Of a stretch of DNA of 29,857 nucleotides, positions 24,000 to 29,857 are shown piece by piece. The number at the start of each line of letters is the position of its first letter. Position 1 is the stretch's first letter. The stretch is from assembly GCA_938046115.1 (NCBI GenBank), contig CALIXX010000011.1, forward strand, positions 1-29,857. The letters run 5' to 3'. The notes under the pieces were generated by a model. That model saw nothing but the letters and a program-made list of their open reading frames with translations. It was not told where the DNA came from and made no database searches. The DNA comes from an uncultured Candidatus Saccharibacteria bacterium (GTDB taxonomy: Bacteria; Patescibacteriota; Saccharimonadia; Saccharimonadales; Saccharimonadaceae). The translations under genes were made by a program, and so were the position numbers.

Positions 24000-24748
24000 A
24001 GCTTTTCTCCCTTCATTTCTATATATTTCCTTACATCCTGCGGTGAGTGTATACCACGTATACTCGTTTCTTCGACTAGTGCAACATATACCGCGGGGTT
24101 CTCATAATTAATGGATAGCGACACACCAAGCTCTCGCAGCTTGACGATTATCTGGTATATCTGTGCGGCTACATCATTATGAACAACCCTACTCTTTATA
24201 CGCACAGCGACATGTATATCTTTACCAAATCGCTGGAAGGCATCACGATACAATGGTATCTCTTTTCCTATCCTTTGGTTCACTGCAGGTATACTGTAAA
24301 CTTCTATTGATGCGAGCGATGTGTCGGCACCAAATACGTTTTTTATCATAGGATCAATATCCTTTTTGAGGTATTTTGCCCATATCATATCGGGGTATCC
24401 ATCCCAATAGTTATTACTGTACGGACTGTCCCCCGGAAAACCCTTCACCATAAATCGAATCGTGTGGTCACTTTTAGCATACGCATCAGCCTTAGCAACA
24501 CCATCTACCCCAAGGCCAGCTCCCTCGATTCGATAATTCTCTACTATAAATTCTTGGCCATACTTACGTTTGAGGTATGACCGCATATGTGATTGAGCAA
24601 TATGATCATCAATAGTAGATTTTGTGTAAAATATACCAAATATTACCAACATGATAACTGTTGGAATGATAATCACATAGAGAACACCACGGAAGAGGAT
24701 GGTACGAAAGCCTAATTTGGTGTTATCGCTTGATTTTTTCTTGTGCAT
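23996..24748 (-). CDS. Membrane-anchored paralogue 1, candidate immunity protein of the intact lipase
   Basis: A 250-residue protein, MHKKKSSDNT at the start. A short basic cytoplasmic tail precedes one membrane helix (about 18-41, FRGVLYVIIIPTVIMLVIFG); the rest is outside. The segment MRSYLKRKYGQEFIVENYRI and the following Gly-Val-rich strands are shared with the three paralogues upstream; the C-terminal half is not. Its stop overlaps the lipase start (ATGA, 23996-23999), so this pair is made in fixed ratio. An outside-facing anchored protein next to a lipase fits an immunity protein or a dedicated chaperone. The in-frame ATG at 24763 is less likely, because the GGGGGTGAGG ribosome-site region ends near there. 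The family name is not known to me. Confidence 0.75.
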   Translation of the reverse strand: MHKKKSSDNTKLGFRTILFRGVLYVIIIPTVIMLVIFGIFYTKSTIDDHIAQSHMRSYLKRKYGQEFIVENYRIEGAGLGVDGVAKADAYAKSDHTIRFMVKGFPGDSPYSNNYWDGYPDMIWAKYLKKDIDPMIKNVFGADTSLASIEVYSIPAVNQRIGKEIPLYRDAFQRFGKDIHVAVRIKSRVVHNDVAAQIYQIIVKLRELGVSLSINYENPAVYVALVEETSIRGIHSPQDVRKYIEMKGEKL

Positions 24749-24813
24749 GTTTTCTGTCCTCACCCCCTACTTTCTACTCAGTGACTATTCTTACATTAAT
24801 ATAGAACTTTCAG
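24749..24813 (-). promoter_or_regulatory. Repeated promoter-leader block, copy before paralogue 1 (degenerate -10)
   Basis: Aligns with the blocks before paralogues 2 and 4 (AGTTCTATATTA, then AATAGTCAC, then GTAGAAAGTAGGGGGTGAGG). The -10 position reads AAGAAT (24787-24792) instead of TATAAT, so this copy is probably weak or dead and the pair may rely on readthrough from upstream. Confidence 0.55.
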
Positions 24814-24835
24814 GTTGTTCCTCTTCTGAAAATTG

Positions 24836-25012
24836 TTAATTGATGAAGCGCCATGAGGAGAGAGGTTTAAGTTCAAGCAAGTTAGTTCTCGCGGTCAAGT
24901 GAGAGACAATCTCTTCAAGGGTTTGTTTTGATGCATCATCTAACAAACTATTTGGTATTACTTGATAAGCAAGCGATGACAAGGCAAGATACTGCTCAAC
25001 TTTCAAATTCAT
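24836..25012 (-). pseudogene. Truncated 5' end of a second lipase toxin (58 codons)
   Basis: The frame reads MNLKVEQYLALSSLAYQ ... and ends LLELKPLSSWRFIN followed by TAA. It matches the start of the intact lipase (MKIEQYLALSILSY ... LELKSLSSLASWHLIN) and stops at the position equivalent to its residue 66, just before the lipase domain. Its ATG overlaps the stop of paralogue 2 in ATGA, the same coupling as the intact pair. Too short to be an enzyme, it is most simply a remnant of a lost toxin; a retained small peptide function cannot be excluded. Confidence 0.7.
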
Positions 25013-25764
25013 TTTTTCTCCTTAATTATTTCTTTATCATATATACGAATATCCTGGTTTTCGTGAAGTATTTTTGCTATTTCATCTTCTAAGAGCACTA
25101 TGACGTGTTTAGTACCATTTTCGTACCATCGGTATATCAGTTTAGTCTTAGCAGGAACATCCTTAATAATCTGCAACAACTGCTTGACTCGCTCATAGTG
25201 CATCAACGAAGAAGCATCGTTTTGCGCGGTTACTTCTAGCTTATAGAGTATACTTTGGCTATGCTTATGTGCTACCTCTTGAAATAACGGCAAAGCCTTA
25301 GTGTCTGTAACAGCATTGCCAATTTCGCCTGTTGCTATATCCACAGTAAACACGTACGATCCAGTCATTATTTTATCGACCATCGGTTTTATTCTTGCCA
25401 TTTCTTGCATGCCCCATAGTGTATCTACATAATCATCCCATGAGTCTGAAAGTGACATCATCACCTTAAAGGGAAGTTTTTTGTTCGCTATAGGATAAGC
25501 TACCGCCTCAAACCACCCCCGCACCGCGAACCCACTTCCGTTTCGTATTGGTTTCTCGACAACAAATTCTTCTTTATACTTGTTATGTAAGTACGTCTTC
25601 ATTGTCGCTTGAGCTTGGCCAGCCTCGATATCTAACTTAAGATAAAAACCACCAACGAGGAGAAGCATAATGGTTGTTGGAATAATGATGACATAGAGGA
25701 TACCACGGAAGACGATAGTGGGAAAGCTTAGTTTACTGTTATCGTTTGGTTTTTGCTTGTGCAT
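25009..25764 (-). CDS. Membrane-anchored paralogue 2, candidate orphan immunity protein
   Basis: A 251-residue protein starting MHKQKPNDNS, with the shared N-terminal tail, membrane helix (FRGILYVIIIPTTIMLLLVG, about 18-41) and the block MKTYLHNKYKEEFVVEKP. The later half (from about residue 95) differs from the other copies, with a Lys-rich C-terminus. Its ATG has a leader and a TATAAT about 40 bases upstream. Its stop overlaps the start of the truncated toxin, so it once belonged to a complete pair. Confidence 0.72.
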   Translation of the reverse strand: MHKQKPNDNSKLSFPTIVFRGILYVIIIPTTIMLLLVGGFYLKLDIEAGQAQATMKTYLHNKYKEEFVVEKPIRNGSGFAVRGWFEAVAYPIANKKLPFKVMMSLSDSWDDYVDTLWGMQEMARIKPMVDKIMTGSYVFTVDIATGEIGNAVTDTKALPLFQEVAHKHSQSILYKLEVTAQNDASSLMHYERVKQLLQIIKDVPAKTKLIYRWYENGTKHVIVLLEDEIAKILHENQDIRIYDKEIIKEKK

Positions 25765-25835
25765 ATTTTCTGCTCTCAGGATCCCTATTTTTGGCTACGC
25801 GACTATTATAGCACAAATGCAGAACTATTGAGTTA
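25765..25835 (-). promoter_or_regulatory. Repeated promoter-leader block before paralogue 2
   Basis: TGTGCTATAATAGTC: TATAAT at 25805-25810 with an extended -10 TG, 40 bases before the ATG. Flanking AGTTCT and GAGAGCAGAAAATATG match the other copies. Confidence 0.6.
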
Positions 25836-25841
25836 TTCTTC

Positions 25842-25952
25842 TTATTCTGCAAGCTGTAGCTTTGATGAGCTGTCAAGGTATGAGAGAGGTTTACGCTCAA
25901 GGCGATTGGTTTTTAGGTACTTCCTTCATGATTTCTTTTAGAGATTTATTGA
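25842..25952 (-). pseudogene. Frameshifted 5' fragment of a third lipase toxin
   Basis: Directly after the stop of paralogue 3, one frame reads VNKSLKEIMKEV and, after a frame change, the next reads KYLKTNRLERKPLSYLDSS to a TAA. Together they align with the truncated toxin (SKQTLEEIV ... ARTNLLELKPLSSW) and with the intact lipase (LELKSLSSL). The first 25 or so codons are missing, apparently deleted together with the normal junction. It ends at nearly the same position as the other fragment. Confidence 0.6.
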
Positions 25953-26714
25953 CTATATCCTTCCCTTACTCTTTTTAAAGCAATCCTTAGAAGTTTCTTG
26001 CGCCGTTTTCTCGCTTATACCTCCATACTCCTGACAAATATATCGTGCATCTTCAGTTCTGCTATTTACAACATATCTCACAGCATAACTTCTCGGGTTT
26101 TTTGATTGGGCATACTCCATAAGTTTTCTTACGTTTTGGACATCTTCTTCTTTTACCTGATCCCCTACTACAACAATAGATACTTCATATATAATATGGT
26201 CTCCATACTTTTGCAACATCTCAACAAAAGCTGGCGTGCCCTGTATCTCATCAGCTACGTCAGGAGCAATTGTAATATCTGGCATATATTTTACTGCAGG
26301 TATAGACAACTTTTTAACCATCTTAGTAAGATCTTTTTCTTCCTGCTCATTGTAAAGTGCTGAGAGGTAGTTATCACGGTAGAGCCGGTGATCTTTCTCT
26401 AAAACACGAAAGGTATAAGAGCTACCCTCTCTATGTGCATCTGCAACTTTGCCACCCCTTCTTGCAAATCCACCTCCTTCAATTCGATAGTTCTTGATAA
26501 TAAAGTGCTGGTGATATTTTTTCTCTAGGTAGGCGCGCATTTCAGTCTGAGCTTGATGAGCCTCTACAAGATACTTGATATGAAATATACCGATCAATGT
26601 ACCAGTCAATAGAAGTATGACGCATGTCGGAATAATGATAACGCGGAGGATACCACGAAAAAGAATGGTGCGAAAGCTTAGCCTATTATTCTCGTTTGGT
26701 TCTTTCTTGTGCAT
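25953..26714 (-). CDS. Membrane-anchored paralogue 3, candidate orphan immunity protein
   Basis: A 253-residue protein starting MHKKEPNENNRLSFRTILFR. The membrane helix (about 18-46) is a little longer than in the other copies, followed by the shared MRAYLEKKYHQHFIIKNYRIEGGGF. The C-terminal half is distinct and contains two cysteines (YICQEY, KDCFKK). A GTG at 26729 is in frame but lies within the conserved GGGGTGGGGACAG ribosome-site region, so I choose the ATG. It begins 18 bases after the stop of paralogue 4, with no promoter between them, so the two form one operon. Confidence 0.7.
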   Translation of the reverse strand: MHKKEPNENNRLSFRTILFRGILRVIIIPTCVILLLTGTLIGIFHIKYLVEAHQAQTEMRAYLEKKYHQHFIIKNYRIEGGGFARRGGKVADAHREGSSYTFRVLEKDHRLYRDNYLSALYNEQEEKDLTKMVKKLSIPAVKYMPDITIAPDVADEIQGTPAFVEMLQKYGDHIIYEVSIVVVGDQVKEEDVQNVRKLMEYAQSKNPRSYAVRYVVNSRTEDARYICQEYGGISEKTAQETSKDCFKKSKGRI

Positions 26715-26732
26715 GTTTTCTGTCCCCACCCC

Positions 26733-27473
26733 TTATTTTCTAAAGCATTCATTGGCTTGTTTTTCATCTAATAGACGCGTACCTTCTACCTGTATATTGC
26801 ACACTACGTCTGTATCCATCTTCGTATCATGTATGCTGTAATGTATAATACGGTAGCCAACTTTTTGCTGATTGATATATCTAATAAGGCTTATGAGATA
26901 GTACCGATCCCGGTTATCGACAGCCAATTGATTTGTATTACGATTAACACTTATTATGTAGTGAATATCTTTTCCATAAGACGCTATCGCTTCTTCGTAT
27001 GTTTTAGGTGTACCGCTCAGCGACTGTGCTGTATTGTCTGCAAGACTGACAGTGATGTCGGTCTGCGCCCATGAGTTATTTATGATATGATCCTTTATTA
27101 ACTTATCATTCTGAGAGCGGGACCATATTACACCTGGATAGTTATCTTGATTGCCATTCGATGAGGTGTTTACAGAAAATCGTATATGAGGATCCCGTAT
27201 AGGGTAAGCATTGGCAGCTAGTACTCCCTCTACGCCGAGGCCACTGCTCTTCCGCTCTGGTTTCTCAACGATGAATTCCTCATTATATTTGTTTTGTAAA
27301 TATGTTTTCATTGTTGCTTGAGCTTGATTCGCCTCAATATCGGCCTTGAGATAGAATCCACCAACAAGGAGAAATATAACAGCTGTTGGAATAATGATGA
27401 CATAGAGGATACCACGGAAGATGATAGTGCGAAGGCTTAGTGTGCCGTTGTCACTTAGTTTCTTCTTGCGCAT
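26733..27473 (-). CDS. Membrane-anchored paralogue 4, candidate orphan immunity protein
   Basis: A 246-residue protein starting MRKKKLSDNGTLSLRTIIFR. Membrane helix about 18-41 (GILYVIIIPTAVIFLLVGG), then MKTYLQNKYNEEFIVEKPER, nearly the same as in paralogue 2, and a glycine-containing strand region (SSGLGVEGVLAANAYP). The C-terminal half is unique, with one Cys in VVCNIQ and one near the end. It is the first gene of the array, behind a TATAAT promoter block. No toxin fragment follows it: paralogue 3's leader begins right after its stop. Confidence 0.72.
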   Translation of the reverse strand: MRKKKLSDNGTLSLRTIIFRGILYVIIIPTAVIFLLVGGFYLKADIEANQAQATMKTYLQNKYNEEFIVEKPERKSSGLGVEGVLAANAYPIRDPHIRFSVNTSSNGNQDNYPGVIWSRSQNDKLIKDHIINNSWAQTDITVSLADNTAQSLSGTPKTYEEAIASYGKDIHYIISVNRNTNQLAVDNRDRYYLISLIRYINQQKVGYRIIHYSIHDTKMDTDVVCNIQVEGTRLLDEKQANECFRK

Positions 27474-27545
27474 ATTTTCTACCCTCACCCCCTACTTTCT
27501 ACTCTGTGACTATTATAGCACTAATATAGAACTTATGATTTTCCC
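27474..27545 (-). promoter_or_regulatory. Repeated promoter-leader block at the head of the array
   Basis: AAGTTCTATATTAGTGCTATAATAGTC in part: TATAAT at 27512-27517 with an extended -10 TG, then a 38-base leader with GGGGGTGAGG as the ribosome-site region. It is the best-preserved of the three copies. Confidence 0.65.
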
Positions 27546-27683
27546 TTTTATACGCTATATCTGTCTAGATACCACATCGATAAACAATCTCCATCCTACT
27601 CCTCATTCCTTATCAATCACCTCAACCATCAGTTTGCTTTTTTCAATACCTGGTTTACTATCCCGGACTTATGTCTCTTCATG

Positions 27684-28223
27684 CTACCATCTCCTCTCTA
27701 GCGCTATCCAACCTGCTGCTACGGACGCTGCCACAGATAGCTCATTGTTCATGAGCATAGTTCGTAGCTCGTCAGTTGTTAGCTGTATTACTTCAATATC
27801 CTCACTATCGTCAAGATGTTGCCTATGCTTTATAGTGACATTATCAGCAAAGACGATCGCTATCTTGACACGGCTATTCGTAGGATCCTCAAAAAATGTG
27901 GGTCCCTCTACAAAGAGACTGGAGGTGCCTCCAGTCTCTTCATATAATTCCCTTTTTGCAGCAATTAAAGCAGATTCACCCGCATCGATCTTACCCGCAG
28001 GAAATTCTATAACACTTTGCTGCGCTCCGTGTTTATACTGACGCACCAGTAAAAATTTGCCTTCATGAGTGCGTGGAACGATCAAAACGGCGTTCATACC
28101 CTCTCGCACGTAATAATCATCGAGGACTTTGCCTGACGAGAGCCTGACGGTTTCAATATTGAGCTTGTACCACGGTGAGTCGACCAACTTCTTTTGACTT
28201 ATAACGTTCCATTCTTGATTCAT
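27684..28223 (-). CDS. Nudix hydrolase, ADP-ribose pyrophosphatase-like
   Basis: A 179-residue enzyme with a perfect Nudix box, GKIDAGESALIAAKRELYEETGG, preceded by the ADPRase-type strand QSVIEFPAG and LLVRQYKHG. Members hydrolyse ADP-ribose or related nucleotide sugars to clear reactive metabolites. The N-terminal NQEWNVISQKKLVDSPWYKL is typical of the family's dimerisation strands. The frame is open upstream to 28355, but a TACAAT box at 28230-28235 ends 6 bases before the ATG at 28223. That fixes the start and suggests a leaderless mRNA. It is divergent from tyrS. Confidence 0.88.
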   Translation of the reverse strand: MNQEWNVISQKKLVDSPWYKLNIETVRLSSGKVLDDYYVREGMNAVLIVPRTHEGKFLLVRQYKHGAQQSVIEFPAGKIDAGESALIAAKRELYEETGGTSSLFVEGPTFFEDPTNSRVKIAIVFADNVTIKHRQHLDDSEDIEVIQLTTDELRTMLMNNELSVAASVAAGWIALERRW

Positions 28224-28229
28224 AGTATT

Positions 28230-28235
28230 ATTGTA
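28230..28235 (-). promoter_or_regulatory. -10 box of the ADP-ribose pyrophosphatase-like gene (leaderless type)
   Basis: TACAAT on the minus strand, followed by AATACT and the ATG at 28223. Confidence 0.6.
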
Positions 28236-28433
28236 GTGCATTCTTAGATCTAGCACTACCATCAACTGTAGCATAAGTAGTATAAGCGGTGTCATACATT
28301 CATGTATAAACAAGACATTTGCACACTCACAGTTCCCTTTCAAGTTATGATACACCGTAAATCATAGGGCTCCAGCGGCACATAACAAGTAATCTCAGGG
28401 CATGTTCAGTTTTTTATCTTTTCTCGTATGTAG

Positions 28434-28439
28434 TAAAAT
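28434..28439 (+). promoter_or_regulatory. -10 box of tyrS (leaderless type)
   Basis: TAAAAT ends 7 bases before the ATG at 28447. No T-box leader or tRNA-sensing element is seen in the 220 bases between the divergent genes. Confidence 0.5.
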
Positions 28440-28446
28440 ACTATAC

Positions 28447-29682
28447 ATGAATACTCAAGCGCACCACGTTATTACCGACGAACACTTGATCGATGAGGCG
28501 CTATCTCGCTCAGTTGCCGAAATTCTTCCGAGCAAAGATAGTCTCAAAAAGGAGCTACAAAGTGGCCGCCGCCTCACATTCTATCTTGGTATTGACCCAA
28601 CTGCGAACTACGTTCACCTTGGACATTCGACAAATTATCTGATGCTCGAACGATTCCACGCTCTTGGCCACCGGATTATTGTGCTAATTGGCGACTTTAC
28701 CGCCATGATCGGTGATCCGAGCGATAAAACTTCGATGCGTGTGCAGCTAACACGTGAACAAGTGCTGGAGAACCTGCAGACATTTAAGGCGCAAATTGGC
28801 AAGATTCTAGACTTTAACGATATCGACAACCCGATAGAATTCCAGTTTAATTCGGAGTGGCTCTCCAAGCTAACATTTGAAGATTCTGTGGAGCTTGCCT
28901 CCAACTTTACCGTGCAGCAGATGCTAGAGCGCGATGCATTCAAAAAGCGAGTCGCTGCCGAGAAGCCACTCTTCGTCCATGAGTTCTTCTATCCGCTGAT
29001 GCAGGGCTACGATTCTGTGGCAATGGATGTTGATGTAGAGATTGGTGGCACCGACCAAACATTCAACATGCTGGCTGGCCGTACATTACTCAAGCGCTAC
29101 AAGCAAAAAGAAAAGTTTGTCATGACAACCACACTGCTCGAAAACCCAGAAACCGGCGAAAAATTAATGAGCAAAAGCCTTGGCACCGGTGTGGGTCTCG
29201 ATCTGAATGCCAAAGATATGTTCTTCAAAATCATGCAGCTGGCGGATGCGGGTATCTATCAGTGTTTTGTGGATTGTACGCGCCTGCCTATGAGTGAGAT
29301 TGCTGTAATTAAAAATCGGCTCAACGACGGAGAAAACCCACGCGATATCAAAAAGGATCTTGCTCGAGAGATAGTGTCAATGTACCACGGAGCGAGCTCC
29401 GCCGTTGATGCTGAGCAGCAATGGGTCTCTGAGGTAAGCCAGAAGAATCTTGCTAAGGATATTGACGTCATTCAGGTGGATGCCCATGAGTCAATTATCG
29501 ATATCATTGTTCGACTTAGCATCACAAAAAGTCGCAGCGAGGCCAGACGGCTCATCAAGCAAAATGCCGTGAAGATCAATGACTCCAAAATTTCCAGCGA
29601 AGATACACCACTTACTAACGGTGACATTTTGCGTGTTGGTAAGAAACACACCTTCAAGGTAGCCTTGCACCCAAATCAATAG
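28447..29682 (+). CDS. tyrS: Tyrosyl-tRNA synthetase
   Basis: A 411-residue class I synthetase. The HIGH-type signature is HLGH (residues 57-60, after YLGIDPTANYV), and the KMSKS-type loop is KLMSKS in the segment GEKLMSKSLGTG. The C-terminal S4 RNA-binding domain (about 340-411, LSITKSRSEARRLIKQNAVKINDSKI) is complete. Length is normal. The frame is open to 28402, but the homology starts at MNTQAHHVITDEHLIDEALS and a -10 box lies just upstream of that ATG. It charges tRNA-Tyr in the cytoplasm. It stands alone, transcribed away from the Nudix gene. Confidence 0.95.
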   Translation: MNTQAHHVITDEHLIDEALSRSVAEILPSKDSLKKELQSGRRLTFYLGIDPTANYVHLGHSTNYLMLERFHALGHRIIVLIGDFTAMIGDPSDKTSMRVQLTREQVLENLQTFKAQIGKILDFNDIDNPIEFQFNSEWLSKLTFEDSVELASNFTVQQMLERDAFKKRVAAEKPLFVHEFFYPLMQGYDSVAMDVDVEIGGTDQTFNMLAGRTLLKRYKQKEKFVMTTTLLENPETGEKLMSKSLGTGVGLDLNAKDMFFKIMQLADAGIYQCFVDCTRLPMSEIAVIKNRLNDGENPRDIKKDLAREIVSMYHGASSAVDAEQQWVSEVSQKNLAKDIDVIQVDAHESIIDIIVRLSITKSRSEARRLIKQNAVKINDSKISSEDTPLTNGDILRVGKKHTFKVALHPNQ

Positions 29683-29808
29683 CATGGTGCGGAAAACTGG
29701 TATTATATGTCTACTACGGCAAGATGAATAATGTATAAGAGTGGTCTTGCCTTCATACAGTCATCTTTCAACCTTACTATCATCGATAGGTGATAAGATA
29801 TTACTAGT

Positions 29809-29857
29809 ATGTACACCCACACCCTCACCCTACCATCCCCTAGCCAAACCCAGACGC
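29809..29857 (+). CDS. Possible start of a gene cut by the window edge
   Basis: An ATG at 29809 opens a frame that runs off the end (MYTHTLTLPSPSQTQT). GATATT ends 6 bases upstream, a weak -10 of the leaderless type seen elsewhere. With 16 codons visible no identity can be given. Confidence 0.3.
   Translation, partial: MYTHTLTLPSPSQTQT

Noticed and set aside
21378..27545. Mobile element carrying the array
   Set aside because: No transposase, integrase, terminal inverted repeats or target duplication was found around the locus; AT-richness alone is not enough.
1..29857. tRNA, rRNA or other structured RNA genes
   Set aside because: I looked for T-arm GTTCRANYC with flanking stems and for known riboswitch cores in the gaps and saw none that held up by eye.

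Overview
The window looks like part of the chromosome of a small-genome bacterium of the Patescibacteria (CPR) group, most likely a Saccharibacterium (TM7). This is inferred from overall protein flavour, tight gene packing, the Y-family polymerase and MutY variants, and extracellular proteins with a single membrane anchor and no outer-membrane features. No rRNA or marker gene is present to prove it. Base composition is close to 50% GC in the housekeeping parts and visibly more AT-rich between about 24.0 and 27.7 kb.

Layout. 1-1362: 3' part of an extracellular zinc metalloprotease. 1557-6114: VIT-type metal transporter, clusterless MutY-like glycosylase with a coupled small gene, a 58-residue membrane protein, a Y-family DNA polymerase with its small partner, and an inositol-monophosphatase-family enzyme. 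6321-9231: two alpha/beta hydrolases, a small gene interrupted by an amber codon, and a metallo-beta-lactamase-fold protein. 9274-13056 (minus strand): CBS-domain membrane protein, aspS, a P-loop kinase-like protein and a 142-residue unknown, the last three joined by stop/start overlaps. 13180-18242: envelope thiol oxidoreductase (DsbA-like), a membrane protein with a Gly/Gln-rich tail (again with an in-frame amber), a RelB/RelE-type toxin-antitoxin pair, an OmpR-type two-component system, a winged-helix regulator and a Nudix protein. 18315-21125: a 936-residue fusion of a GT2 and a PMT-type (GT39) glycosyltransferase. 21378-27545: an accessory locus with an RTX lipase, four paralogous membrane-anchored proteins and two decayed toxin 5' ends. 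27684-29682: an ADP-ribose-pyrophosphatase-like Nudix protein and tyrS.

The most interesting region is 21.3-27.5 kb. A lipase/RTX protein is translationally coupled (ATGA) to a membrane-anchored extracytoplasmic protein. Three more paralogues of that partner lie upstream, and two of these are followed by truncated or frameshifted copies of the lipase N-terminus. A promoter-leader block recurs in front of three of the paralogues. I interpret this as a polymorphic toxin-immunity array that has expanded and decayed, leaving orphan immunity genes. A lipase with dedicated membrane-bound chaperones is the main alternative.

A second theme runs through the whole window. Most first genes of operons carry a -10 hexamer (usually TATACT, otherwise TATAAT, TACAAT or TAAAAT) that ends only 6-9 bases before the start codon, so their mRNAs should be leaderless. 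A minority instead have a clear Shine-Dalgarno sequence. This pattern was used to choose several start codons. Two genes contain a single in-frame TAG, and in both the hairpin terminator lies just after the distal stop rather than after the TAG.
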